In this document: positions 50,878 through 60,180 of the stretch, piece by piece
How the letters are laid out: each line of letters opens with the position of its first letter
How positions within the stretch are numbered: position 1 is the first letter of the stretch
Assembly (NCBI RefSeq): GCF_001956045.1
Contig: NZ_MRTH01000002.1
Location: 405,533 to 469,532, forward strand
Origin: Paenibacillus sp. FSL H7-0331
Lineage (GTDB): Bacteria; Bacillota; Bacilli; Paenibacillales; NBRC-103111
DNA length: 64,000 bases
Direction: 5' to 3'
Notes under the pieces: model-generated
Databases searched by the model: none
What the model was told of the DNA's origin: nothing
The model's input: only the letters and a program-made list of their open reading frames with translations
Translations under genes and position numbers: made by a program

Positions 50878-52470
50878 ATGAATAAAATCAGTTTGTCAAC
50901 CGCCGTATTAGGGATTTGTGTGTTCCTAGCCTTAGGCAGCACGCCGTTCGTCCGGGCAATAGAGATCGGAGATGTGACTGGACAGGTCCTATCAACAGAT
51001 ATTCATGCGTATGTCAACGGCGCCGTGATTCCATCGCTAAATGTGAACGGCTACACGGCGGTAGCGGCAGAGGATCTTCGGGAATACGGTTTTGATGTGG
51101 CTTGGGTGCCTCAGGAAAGGAAGATTGTTATTCGTTACAGTGGGAAGAAGGAGGTCCATCCTCTACCCATCCAGAAAACAACCCGGCTGTTAGGCACAAA
51201 GTTGGCCGATATCCTGAATACGGATATAACAGCTTATTACGGTGATCATCAGATTCCTTCCATTAATATCGGCGGAAAAACGGTAATCAAGCTGAACGAT
51301 CTGTCCGCTTTCGGGAGTATCTTGTGGTCAGAGAAGGAGCGAGAAATCACATTCACTCCCAGCGCTGACGATGCCGGATGGTTCACCGCTAATCCGTTAG
51401 TAGTGCGGGAAAGAGGCATTGTTAAGGTGGACGATATTATGATCGGAGACCCGCAGATCACGTGGAACGGGGAGGCAGTCGGCCAGACAATCGATGATTT
51501 GCCTATGCTGGATGTATCATGGATTGCTGGCATGCTGGGCTATAAGACGAAAGAAATGGAAGACGGCAGTCTGCTGGTTGAAAACGGGGCCAACGGATTT
51601 ATCCTAAGGGAAGGCGACAATCATGCGGACTTGATTTGGTTCGGGACGACGGTAGGGAAGGTGGAGGTTTGGAAGGAACCGGTCAAGCGGGACGGCAAAT
51701 GGCTGCTTCGGGAGCCGGAGCTTAAGGACTTGTTCGGGTATGAGTCGGTGTGGAGCCCGGAGACGCATATGGAGAACATCACGTACCGGAAGTTCATAGT
51801 AGAGGACCATGGGCTCAAGCAGCTTGTCGATAATTACAATTATATTGTCCGCGTGGACGAGTTTTTGCAAGGAACCTCAGACCTTCCCTTCATTGATCTT
51901 GAAAAAGAGACTGACGGGCAGATGGCTCACGCACCGGTTGTAGCAGGCGGTATGGCTGATGCTGTCGAGGGCGGACCTAAGTATAGACAGGATACGTCAA
52001 TCAAACTGGAGCTCGGAACGAACCGTATGCAGCTTCGATTGACCCAGGGCAAGCGCATTTTATTCGACACGCCGTATGTTGTGGAGCTTCCGCTGCGGGA
52101 GCTGGCGGCAATCCTGGACCAGAACACGTCTTTCAGCTCCGGAGACTCCACTCGTCTTTTGAATGTGACGCCGGAAAAGTCGTATCAGGAAACCTCCAGC
52201 TCGGACATGACCTTCTCGGGAACGGTGGACAGGATCAATGGTACCGGCTTGACCTTTAGAATGGAACGTCAGGAGGGAGACGGATACGTGCAGGAGGGAG
52301 ACCCGGTATCGGCGCCGTTTGAAGGCGATCGCTTTACTGCAAAGGTAATGCTGCCGGATCAACTCGGGATGTATCGGCTGACGGCATTCAGCTGGGTCAC
52401 CAATCCGAAAGGTTCCTTTCAGATGCCGGTAGCCTATTGGTATATTCAGAAGACCGATCATGCAAAGTAA
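50878..52470 (+). CDS. Secreted stalk-domain protein
   Basis: 530 residues with a signal peptide (MNKISLSTAVLGICVFLALGSTPFVRA). Two related copper-amine-oxidase-N/stalk-like units occupy about 40-170 (DIHAYVNGAVIPSLNVNGYTAVAAEDLREYGF and DITAYYGDHQIPSINIGGKTVIKLNDLSAFG), and a third, weaker one is near 200-290. The C-terminal 200 residues form a beta-rich part without known motif. No catalytic residues of amine oxidase are present. Probably an envelope or surface protein. AAAGGAG precedes the ATG. GC and codon use look like the rest of the genome. Confidence 0.75.
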   Translation: MNKISLSTAVLGICVFLALGSTPFVRAIEIGDVTGQVLSTDIHAYVNGAVIPSLNVNGYTAVAAEDLREYGFDVAWVPQERKIVIRYSGKKEVHPLPIQKTTRLLGTKLADILNTDITAYYGDHQIPSINIGGKTVIKLNDLSAFGSILWSEKEREITFTPSADDAGWFTANPLVVRERGIVKVDDIMIGDPQITWNGEAVGQTIDDLPMLDVSWIAGMLGYKTKEMEDGSLLVENGANGFILREGDNHADLIWFGTTVGKVEVWKEPVKRDGKWLLREPELKDLFGYESVWSPETHMENITYRKFIVEDHGLKQLVDNYNYIVRVDEFLQGTSDLPFIDLEKETDGQMAHAPVVAGGMADAVEGGPKYRQDTSIKLELGTNRMQLRLTQGKRILFDTPYVVELPLRELAAILDQNTSFSSGDSTRLLNVTPEKSYQETSSSDMTFSGTVDRINGTGLTFRMERQEGDGYVQEGDPVSAPFEGDRFTAKVMLPDQLGMYRLTAFSWVTNPKGSFQMPVAYWYIQKTDHAK

Positions 52471-53083
52471 GCAGGGAGGTAGTACAAGGCATTCCCAAAG
52501 AAAGGATTCGTATATTTGGATAAGCTGAACATTAAAGAATTTACACATGAGGACGTTATTTTAAGGGTGGAAGTCGCTGGTTCGGATTCAGCATGTGAAT
52601 GAAAGAGCAAGGGCTCAATAATCCTAACGAAAAGGCAGCCGATTAAAACCGGCTGCCTTTTCCCTGCTAACGTGCAGGATAGTGGAGGATATAGCCCGCG
52701 CAACGCTGGTGACGAAAAATAAAAACGATGTCTTTGACCTTTTCAAGATGCTCCTTGGGAGAATGTCGAAGTGACTGATGATACGCTGGCCTTGTTTACG
52801 GCTAACGGTACTGAGAGTTGGCAAAGGCATATGTAGGAAAATAATAGATAAGATTAGGACACTTAAGTATTTCTTTATTGAGAGCAACTTAGTGCTAATT
52901 TGGGAGTCTTATTAGCAGGCAGTACGAATAAAGATGAGATTCTAAGCTCAATCTTTGATTTCATAGCCACCATACCGACTTAGAGCCTTCTCTTTTAAAT
53001 TTGGTACTCTTCTTTTTTGTTATAAAGCAGCAAAGCATCATCATATAAAGTAATGTAAATCAGATACTCAGGTGGGATATAGA
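52471..53083. other. Gap with decayed coding sequence and a terminator
   Basis: A terminator stands at 52631-52663 (AAAGGCAGCC/GGCTGCCTTT, then TTCC). Before it, TTG 52514 opens only 28 codons (DKLNIKEFTHEDVILRVEV). After it, fragments in shifted frames read VEDIARATLVTKNKNDVFDL and ENVEVTDDTLALFTANGTES, suggesting a frameshifted, start-less gene up to about 52836 that I cannot name. The last 200 bp show nothing beyond the next gene's upstream region. Confidence 0.4.
52631..52663 (+). terminator. Intrinsic terminator
   Basis: AAAGGCAGCC / GGCTGCCTTT perfect 10-bp stem with a 10-base loop, 160 bp after the stalk-protein gene. Confidence 0.75.
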
Positions 53084-53965
53084 ATGAAATTGTATTGCGC
53101 AACATTTTTCCCTAGATTAGGAGCAGTTTGTCTCACGATCCCGCTCCTCCTGTCAGGATGTCAATCACCGTTTTTGGACTCAACAGGAGTACAAGCCAAC
53201 ATTAATGTGCAAGTAAACGATCAATCGGTTACAACAGCAGTACCAACATTGGAGGTTAAACCTCCGCCAGAGGTGGATATACCCCATCTTCCCCCTGATA
53301 AGATTGTTGACAACCAGTTAAGTCCGGAGATCGGGAAGCCGAAGGAAGAAGCGAATGTTCCCGATTTATCAAAACCACAAAATATCTCAACTCTGAAACC
53401 GATTTATACGGTTGATAAGGGCAGGGTAGCGATCACAATTGATGATGGACCTACACGGTATACTAAGGAGCTTTTAAAAGTTCTCCGTGAAAATGATGCC
53501 AAGGTAACCTTTTTCTTTCTAGGACAAAGCGCGGCATCTTACCCCCAATCAGTGACCGAGGCCGTATATGACGGTAATGAAATAGGCTATCATTCTAATT
53601 CTCACCCCAAAATGACGAACATGACGTACAATGAACAAAAAAGTGAATACGAACTTGGTTTAAAAAAGCTTCAGAAATTGGTTGCCAAGCCTATTAGACT
53701 TTTTCGCCCGCCGTATGGGGCGTATAATAACGATACAAAGCTCGTTACAGAAGAGTATAAAATGAAAATGATACTCTGGAATGAGGATCCGCAGGATTGG
53801 TCGACAACTAATTCTGCTGAAGTCGTCAAGCATGTGTTGGCCCAGGTACAATCCGGGGGAATTATTGTGATGCACGATCATCCCTCAACGATTGCTGCTT
53901 TGCCTGACATCATCAAGGGAATTAAGTCCAAGGGGATGAAGCTGGTAACGATTCCTTCAGATTAA
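53084..53965 (+). CDS. Lipoprotein polysaccharide deacetylase (NodB domain)
   Basis: 293 residues. Lipobox LLSGC after a short signal peptide, a Pro/Glu-rich spacer (about 30-105), then a NodB domain: ITIDDGPT (catalytic Asp and metal Asp), HSNSHP (metal His pair), RPPYGAYN, LWNEDPQDW and IIVMHDHPS. It removes acetyl groups from peptidoglycan or another surface polymer outside the cell. GGTGGG precedes ATG 53084; the in-frame GTG at 53072 overlaps that site. Confidence 0.9.
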   Translation: MKLYCATFFPRLGAVCLTIPLLLSGCQSPFLDSTGVQANINVQVNDQSVTTAVPTLEVKPPPEVDIPHLPPDKIVDNQLSPEIGKPKEEANVPDLSKPQNISTLKPIYTVDKGRVAITIDDGPTRYTKELLKVLRENDAKVTFFFLGQSAASYPQSVTEAVYDGNEIGYHSNSHPKMTNMTYNEQKSEYELGLKKLQKLVAKPIRLFRPPYGAYNNDTKLVTEEYKMKMILWNEDPQDWSTTNSAEVVKHVLAQVQSGGIIVMHDHPSTIAALPDIIKGIKSKGMKLVTIPSD

Positions 53966-54113
53966 TACAGGATAGAACCATCAATAACGATTATGTTGGA
54001 GTGCATGCCTTTTTATTTATCAAGATAACTTGGAGCCGATGAACTAACTTATTTGTGCATGTTATCTGAGCCGCATATCAGGGTAACTATTATTTTTTTA
54101 AGGAGTGAAGAGA

Positions 54114-54575
54114 GTGGGAGAACTAACTTTACAATTTTCAGAACCGAACAATGAAGATTTACTTGCTTTGATTGCTAAGCTTGATGAATATTTATACTCC
54201 TTATACCCTTCCGAAGAAGTATTTGTTGTTAATTTGGACGGGCCCAAGGTAAGCGATGTTGTATTTGTCATTGCATATTTGGAGGATATTGCTGTCGGTT
54301 GCGGAGCTTATCGCCCGTTGGACGTACGGACCTGTGAGCTTAAACGAATATTTGTTGACCCTTCATACAGGAATAAAGGTATTGCATCACGTATCCTATC
54401 ATTTTTAGAACAGGAAGCAGCGCATGCTGGATTTACTTCCCTACTACTCGAAACCGGGCCCATGCAGCCCGAATCAATTGAGCTATATAAGAAATTGGGG
54501 TTTGTTGAAATCGAACGTTTCGGAGAATATGTGGATTGCCCTAGCAGTATCTGCATGGGGAAGAAGCTGTCCTGA
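54114..54575 (+). CDS. GNAT family N-acetyltransferase
   Basis: 153 residues with the full GNAT fold. Motif A reads CELKRIFVDPSYRNKGIASRILSFLEQEA, where RNKGIA is the acetyl-CoA pyrophosphate loop; motif B is LLLETGPMQPESIELYKKLGFVEIERFG. Substrate unknown. Start GTG 54114 follows AAGGAG by 8 bases; GTG 54105 would overlap that site. Confidence 0.88.
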   Translation: MGELTLQFSEPNNEDLLALIAKLDEYLYSLYPSEEVFVVNLDGPKVSDVVFVIAYLEDIAVGCGAYRPLDVRTCELKRIFVDPSYRNKGIASRILSFLEQEAAHAGFTSLLLETGPMQPESIELYKKLGFVEIERFGEYVDCPSSICMGKKLS

Positions 54576-54616
54576 TCTACATCTCAACGACGAATAAATA
54601 TAGGAGAAGATATCAT

Positions 54617-55150
54617 ATGGACTACCCGCAAAGTTGTTGGTACGAAGGTTTGGATATACGTAAACTCGGTCACGATGAGGTTGTGAAAATTCACGAGTTG
54701 ATGTTAGATGTTGTATCGAGGCTTCCCCACAAATCCTTGTTCGTCACTGATGACGAAGATTATTTTCATGATCTTCTAGAACAGCACGGGGAAATTTATG
54801 GGGCATATGACAAAGGAAAGTTAGTTGCTTATTCGGTACTTGCATATCCCGGAACGGGCGAGAGAAATTTAGGACGAGAATTCGGAGTACCGGATGAAGA
54901 ACTTTCTCGAGTCTGGGCGCTCGACTCAACTATCGTACTCGAATCTGTCCGTGGCCGTGGGTTACAGCGATATTTCAACGATTTGCGTGAAAAGCGTGCT
55001 AAAATATTGGGCGGTCAGTACCTGTATTCAACGGTCCATCCCGACAACGAAGCAAGCCTCCGTAATTTGGAGGCTGCACAACTTAGTTTTCAATTCACGC
55101 GACTCATGTACGGGGGATTTCAAAGGCATTGTTATGCAAAACAGCTTTAA
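54617..55150 (+). CDS. GNAT-like acetyltransferase
   Basis: 177 residues. The acetyl-CoA region is visible as LDSTIVLESVRGRGLQRYFNDLREKRAKILGGQYLYSTVHPDNEASLRNLEAAQ, where VRGRGLQ is the pyrophosphate loop and HPDNEASLRNLE the late helix. The N-terminal half is less conserved (VVKIHELMLDVVSRLPHKSLFVTDDEDYF). It follows the other GNAT gene by 42 bp and may be cotranscribed. AGGAGAAG precedes the ATG. Substrate not known. Confidence 0.78.
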   Translation: MDYPQSCWYEGLDIRKLGHDEVVKIHELMLDVVSRLPHKSLFVTDDEDYFHDLLEQHGEIYGAYDKGKLVAYSVLAYPGTGERNLGREFGVPDEELSRVWALDSTIVLESVRGRGLQRYFNDLREKRAKILGGQYLYSTVHPDNEASLRNLEAAQLSFQFTRLMYGGFQRHCYAKQL

Positions 55151-55270
55151 TAACTCGAATAGACATCGTCACAGCCGACTAACACGCAAAAGGAGTTTGA
55201 AGAAAAGGAAGGAATTCCCTCCCGAGTTGCGAATTACAATAGTAATCCCAACCCAAAGGAGTGTTTTTTC

Positions 55271-56725
55271 ATGTCTCAATCAAATCTTTTACCGCGATGC
55301 CATCCTGAAACAGTCGGTATTTCATCATCTGCGGTGACCGCCTTTTTGGGGGCAGCGGAAAGCGGCGATCACGGCCTACACAGCTTTATGCTGATGCGCC
55401 ACGGCAAGGTTGCGGCAGAAGCCTGGTGGTCGCCTTACGGTCCCGACCTGCAGCATATGATGTATTCCTTAAGCAAAAGCTTCACCTCGACGGCTGTAGG
55501 GCTGTCCGTATCTGAAGGGCTGCTTTCGGTCGATGATTATGTTGTTTCTTTTTTTTCGGAGAAAAACCGGATTGACGATGCCAACCTGAGCAAAATGCGT
55601 GTAAGGCACCTGCTTTCCATGTCGACTGGACATGAGAAGGATACGACCGGTTCACTGCGCGAACAGAAGGACGGGGATTGGGTGCAGGCGTTTCTGGAGC
55701 TGCCAGTCGGGCGAGAGCCGGGCACTCATTTCCTCTACAACAGCGGCGCCAGCTACATGCTATCTGCCATTGTGCAGAAGCTTACAGGCCAAACGGTGCA
55801 CGAGTATTTGCAGCCGCGTCTGTTCGAACCCCTCGGCATATCCGGCACGACTTGGGAAACCTGCCCACGCGGCATGAGCGCAGGCGGCTGGGGATTGACC
55901 CTGAAAACCGAGGATATTATCCGGTTCGGCCAGTTGTATTTGCAAAAAGGGTTGTGGAACGGCCAGCAGATATTGCCCGAAGCCTGGGTCGACGAAGCGA
56001 CATGCTTCCAGGTGTCCAACGCGGGTACCAGCCAAAATATCGATTGGCAGCAAGGCTACGGCTATCAATTTTGGCGGTGTCGACATGACGCATACAGGGG
56101 CGATGGGGCATTCGGCCAGTTTTGCGTAGTGCTGCCCGAGCAAAATGCGGTAGTCGCCATGACCTCGGGTACGAAAAACATGCAGAATGTCCTCAATCTC
56201 GTCTGGGAGCATCTGCTGCCGTCGATGGTGGACGTTCCACTGCCTGCAGATGAGCAAGCACAGGCTGCCTTGGCTGATAAAGCCAGTGCTAGTGCGTATT
56301 CTCCACTAAGCTCCGATATCCGGTCGCCTTTGGCGGAGCAGGTATCGGGCAGCCGCTACGGGTTTCCTGAGAACGAACGCAACATTCAAGCCGCGACATT
56401 TGATTTTAACGCGGATGAATGCGTTATCACGCTGTGGAACGAACAGGGTCAAACGCAGGTTCGTTGTGGACTCGGCCATTGGGAGGAAATGGACACGAAT
56501 CCATCCCGTCAACCGTCCCGGATGGTAGCCAGCGGAAAGTGGCAAAGCAATGATACGTTCGTGATGAACTGGAGATATGTGGAAACCCCGTACTCAGATA
56601 CGTTGACCTGTAAGTTTGAGAGCGGCAAGCTTACGGTGCTGATCGACCCGTACGTCAAATTCGGCATGACGACGGAGCCTATCGTTTTGGAAAGCAATAA
56701 AATGGACAGACAATTGGAAATCTGA
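55271..56725 (+). CDS. Serine hydrolase, class C beta-lactamase/esterase fold
   Basis: 484 residues. The active-site SxxK is in MYSLSKSFTSTAVGL, and the second-motif Tyr lies in FLYNSGASYMLSAIVQ (YxN-like YNS). The N-terminal FMLMRHGKVAAEAWWSPY is typical of cytosolic EstB/penicillin-binding-protein-like esterases. A C-terminal beta-rich extension (about 360-480) is added. There is no signal peptide, so resistance to beta-lactams is unlikely. Upstream, AAAGGAG lies at about 10 bases. Terminator at 56752. Confidence 0.87.
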   Translation: MSQSNLLPRCHPETVGISSSAVTAFLGAAESGDHGLHSFMLMRHGKVAAEAWWSPYGPDLQHMMYSLSKSFTSTAVGLSVSEGLLSVDDYVVSFFSEKNRIDDANLSKMRVRHLLSMSTGHEKDTTGSLREQKDGDWVQAFLELPVGREPGTHFLYNSGASYMLSAIVQKLTGQTVHEYLQPRLFEPLGISGTTWETCPRGMSAGGWGLTLKTEDIIRFGQLYLQKGLWNGQQILPEAWVDEATCFQVSNAGTSQNIDWQQGYGYQFWRCRHDAYRGDGAFGQFCVVLPEQNAVVAMTSGTKNMQNVLNLVWEHLLPSMVDVPLPADEQAQAALADKASASAYSPLSSDIRSPLAEQVSGSRYGFPENERNIQAATFDFNADECVITLWNEQGQTQVRCGLGHWEEMDTNPSRQPSRMVASGKWQSNDTFVMNWRYVETPYSDTLTCKFESGKLTVLIDPYVKFGMTTEPIVLESNKMDRQLEI

Positions 56726-56751
56726 TTAACGGTGCCTTTTTAGACAATTTT

Positions 56752-56788
56752 CCAACCTCTTTACGAGGCTTGGAGGTTGTCTTTTTTT
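56752..56788 (+). terminator. Intrinsic terminator
   Basis: CAACCTC/GAGGTTG stem followed by TCTTTTTTT. Confidence 0.8.
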
Positions 56789-56957
56789 ATACTGTAGATG
56801 AAATTGATTCCTCGTCGAGTTGAAAAAGATACATATAACAATGAGAGTTAAATGATTCCCCCTTTTTTAGCAATCATAGTGAAGAGCTCAAGCTATTAAC
56901 CATGTTACGATAGCTACGGGATATCGAAAATGAGCAGCATGAAAGGGAGTTTGACGT

Positions 56958-58120
56958 ATGAGTAAGGTGCGAATCGGCTTGGTAGGTATAGGAAGCATGG
57001 GAACAGCACATGCTCGATATTTAATTGCAAATGAAGTAGAAGGTGCTGAACTCACTGCCGTTTGCGAGCAAAGTGAAGAGCGTTTGCAAATGTTTGCAGA
57101 GGAGTTCGGGAGCTCTGTAGCTTGCTATAATAGCTATGAAGCGATGTTTGACTCTGGATTGGTGGATGGTGTGCTGATCGCGACACCTCATTATTTTCAC
57201 CCGGAACAAGCGATAAAGGCACTGAACAAGAATCTGCACGTCTTGATTGAGAAGCCGGCGGGCGTCTACACGAAGCAGGTTCGTGCGATGAATGAGGCCG
57301 CAGCCAAAGCCGGGAAAGTGTTCAGTATCATGTTCAACCAACGGACAAACCCATTGTACTGCAAGCTGAAAGAGCTGATCTCATCCGGAGAGCTCGGTGA
57401 AGTACGTCGAATGAATTGGATTATTACGGACTGGTATCGCTCCCAAAGCTACTATGATTCAAGCGGATGGCGGGCGACATGGGCCAATGAAGGCGGCGGC
57501 GTACTGATTAATCAAGCTGCGCATCAGCTTGATTTGTGGCAGTGGACTACAGGCTTGATGCCGAAGCGTATCCGGGCTTTCTGCTCGTTTGGCAAGCATC
57601 GGAACATCGAAGTCGAGAATGAAGTGACGGCATATGCAGAGTATGAGAACGGTGCAACTGGGGTGTTCGTGACATCCGTTTGTGAGTCTCCGGGGACTAA
57701 CCGCTTCGAGGTTACGGGCGATCGCGGTAAAATCGTTATCGAAGACGGAAAGATGACTTTCAGTCGTCTGCGTGTCCTCGAATCAGAGTTCAACAGTACT
57801 TTTAAGGGCGGGTTTGGACAGCCGGAGTGCTGGAAATTCGAAGTACCTGTAGTAGGTAAAAACCCTCAACATAAGGGCATCACGCAAAATTGGGTGGATG
57901 CGATTAACAAAGGAACTCCGTTGATTGCTTCAGGGAAAAGGGCATCAAGGGGCTAATGCTATCGAACGCGATGTTGCTTTCTACATGGACGGATAACTGG
58001 GTCGATCTGCCGATTGATGAGGACCTATTCATTGAGAAATTGCAGGAGAACATTCGCAACTCCCGATCGACCAAAAATCCGTTGGAAAGCCGTACTCTAA
58101 ATGTAAGTGGAACTCATTAG
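56958..58120 (+). pseudogene. Gfo/Idh/MocA-family dehydrogenase with a single-base frameshift near the end
   Basis: The main frame codes for 332 residues: Rossmann motif IGLVGIGSMGTAHARYL, EKPAGV with the catalytic Lys (LIEKPAGVYTKQ), and GGGVLINQAAHQLDLW. It stops at 57956 with a family-unlike tail. The next frame continues the family C-terminus (GIKGLMLSNAMLLSTWTDNW, then VDLPIDEDLFIEKLQ) to TAG 58118. Loss of one G in the GGGAAAA run at 57933-57939 explains it; repair would give about 387 residues. It oxidises a sugar or polyol with NAD(P). Either a true pseudogene or a sequencing error. Confidence 0.85.
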
Positions 58121-58360
58121 GGAGGTCGGGACAGCGCTAGCGATCATTTGTATGTAGTCGACGGCGAGAAGGAGCAACATTTGCAGCTAAGCGGCATTGG
58201 TTTTCCGCTTTTCGGAGAACTTATCTTGGATTGCATGAACCGGACGGAGGATGTGATGACGCAGGAGCACGCCTTCAAAGCCGCCGAGCTTTGCCTAATC
58301 GCCATGAGAGATGCGGTTATTGTATCGAATCATAATTCTTATACTGGAGGGAATAACTAA
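58121..58360 (+). pseudogene. C-terminal remnant of a second Gfo/Idh/MocA dehydrogenase
   Basis: 79 codons without a proper start: DHLYVVDGEKEQHLQLSGIG then LFGELILDCMNRTEDVMTQEHAFKAAELCL match the end of sugar dehydrogenases of this family. GGAGGT lies directly at the head of the remnant, right after the stop of the preceding gene, so an internal deletion seems to have fused the old ribosome site to the last fifth of the gene. Its TAA overlaps the next ATG by one base. Confidence 0.75.
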
Positions 58361-59208
58361 TGAAATTATCTGTATTTACCGTAGCTACACCGGATTTAAC
58401 TCCAGAGCAATTGTTGTCAACCGCGAAAGCAGCAGGCTTTGAGGGTGTTGAATGGCGTTATAAGAGCGTACCGGATGAGCTAAAATCGGCTCCCCTATCG
58501 TTCTGGGGGAACCACTTATGCTCCATTCCTGAGCATGGTAGTGAGGCTGAGTGGAAGTTCTATAAGGAAGCGACAGAAGCTCAAGGTTTACAGATATTGA
58601 GCGTTACACCTTATATAACGGCCGGTGATTTGGAAGAAACCGAGCGTGTGCTTAAAGTGGCCAAATATCTGGGTGCCCGCTTCATCCGCTTGGGGGTTCC
58701 GCGCTATGACAGAACAAAGCATTTCAATGAGTTATTTGAGTTAGAGCGAACTTATATCCGCGAGGCTGAGATATTATGCAAGCGGTACGGCGTAAAGGGT
58801 CTGGTCGAGACACATCATGTAACCATAGCAGCCAGCGCTAGCGCAACTTATCGATTAATTGAGGGTAGAGATCCGAACGCGATCGGCGTATTGTTCGATC
58901 CGTGTAATATGGTCTACGAAGGCTATGAAAATTATCGGATGGGGCTGGAATTGCTCGGACCTTATGTAGCCCATGTGCACATGAAAAACGCTTCTTGGAC
59001 ACAAACAGGTACTAACGACGATGGCAGTGCGGTTTGGTCTGTTGACTGGGCGCCCTTGAAGCAGGGAGTCGTACCTTGGAAGCATGTCATTGATGATTTG
59101 AAAGCGATAGGTTATGACGGCTGGATCGGTTTCGAGGATTTCAGCAAAGAAAAACCTACTGAACAGATGTTGCACCAGTTTGTGCAGTATGTGAGATCTC
59201 TGTTATAG
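58360..59208 (+). CDS. Sugar phosphate isomerase/epimerase family TIM-barrel protein
   Basis: 282 residues of the xylose-isomerase-like TIM-barrel family (AP endonuclease 2 superfamily). Strand motifs AKAAGFEGVEWRY, ILSVTPYITAGDLEETERVL, GLVETHHVT, IGVLFDPCNMVYEG (metal Asp) and VAHVHMKNAS (metal His) are those of IolE/IolI-like isomerases. It acts in a sugar or inositol-derivative pathway with the neighbouring dehydrogenases. GGAGGG precedes the ATG, which overlaps the remnant's stop (TAATG). Confidence 0.87.
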   Translation: MKLSVFTVATPDLTPEQLLSTAKAAGFEGVEWRYKSVPDELKSAPLSFWGNHLCSIPEHGSEAEWKFYKEATEAQGLQILSVTPYITAGDLEETERVLKVAKYLGARFIRLGVPRYDRTKHFNELFELERTYIREAEILCKRYGVKGLVETHHVTIAASASATYRLIEGRDPNAIGVLFDPCNMVYEGYENYRMGLELLGPYVAHVHMKNASWTQTGTNDDGSAVWSVDWAPLKQGVVPWKHVIDDLKAIGYDGWIGFEDFSKEKPTEQMLHQFVQYVRSLL

Positions 59209-59282
59209 GTTATCGCTAGTCGAACCGCTTCATAGTATGATAAGGGAAATAACCACCTTTAGTGTGAGACGGAGTAGGTCCT

Positions 59283-60143
59283 ATGTGTGCATCTACACTT
59301 CATGTGAATTCTATATTCGATTTTTCGTATCGACAAAACCAGCCGTATAATCAATCTGCCTTCCATTCACATCCGAATTATGAGGTCTACTACTTTCATA
59401 GTGGGAAATGCAATTTCCTGATCGGAGATCGCATTTATGTGCTTGCACCCGGCGATTTGATCCTTATGAACGGGATGACGCTGCATTGTCCGAAGATCGA
59501 CCCTAATGTCGAGTATGTCCGATCTACGATTCACTTTGAACCGAAACGGCTACAGCCACTGCTTGGCACGCAGACGGAATTACCGATTCTACAGCCATTT
59601 CAAGAAATGGGAAATCATTTGCTTCGTTTGAGTGAGAAGGCAAGGACGGAAGTTGAACGAATTCTTGAGCACATGCACGACCAGAATACCAGGCACGATG
59701 TAGTCGGTTCTTTCCGAGCCAGACTCGCGTTTGTCGATCTGCTGACGCTAATTTACGAGCTGTGCCTGCATCCGCTTGAGCATGTTAACGTCCAGTCTAC
59801 GGCGAAGGAAAAGACTGTGCAGCAGGTGATCACGTTCCTGGAAACGCATTATAATGAAGATGTAACCCTGGATCAGGTTCAGAAGCATTTGCACGTTAGT
59901 AAATTTTACTTGTCCAGAATGTTTAAGGAAGTAACCGGCGTGACGATGTTCGAGTTTGTATACCGAAGACGTATTAATCAAGCCCGGATCGAATTTGTAC
60001 TCGACCCAAGCGTATCGGTCACGGATGTATGCTTTCGGGTTGGCTTCAAGCACTTAGCGCATTTCAGCCGAGTATTTAAGGAGCTTGTGGGTGTCACTCC
60101 GGTTCAATATAAGAAATCACTGACGGCAACTACGGTACAATAA
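59283..60143 (+). CDS. AraC family regulator with cupin sensor
   Basis: 286 residues. N-terminal cupin (about 20-95: SAFHSHPNYEVYYFHSGKCNFLIGD, VLAPGDLILMNGMTLHCP) and C-terminal double helix-turn-helix (about 185-280: TLDQVQKHLHVSKFYLSRMFKE, SVTDVCFRVGFKHLAHFSRVFKELVGVTPVQY). It likely senses the operon's sugar and controls it; it lies inside the operon on the same strand, 74 bp after the isomerase gene. Confidence 0.9.
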   Translation: MCASTLHVNSIFDFSYRQNQPYNQSAFHSHPNYEVYYFHSGKCNFLIGDRIYVLAPGDLILMNGMTLHCPKIDPNVEYVRSTIHFEPKRLQPLLGTQTELPILQPFQEMGNHLLRLSEKARTEVERILEHMHDQNTRHDVVGSFRARLAFVDLLTLIYELCLHPLEHVNVQSTAKEKTVQQVITFLETHYNEDVTLDQVQKHLHVSKFYLSRMFKEVTGVTMFEFVYRRRINQARIEFVLDPSVSVTDVCFRVGFKHLAHFSRVFKELVGVTPVQYKKSLTATTVQ

Positions 60144-60180
60144 TAGCCGATCATTATAATGATTAGGAGGCTTCGGGATC

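Noticed and set aside
55632..56257. Several 80-165 codon frames on both strands
   Set aside because: Shadows of the GC-rich serine hydrolase gene.
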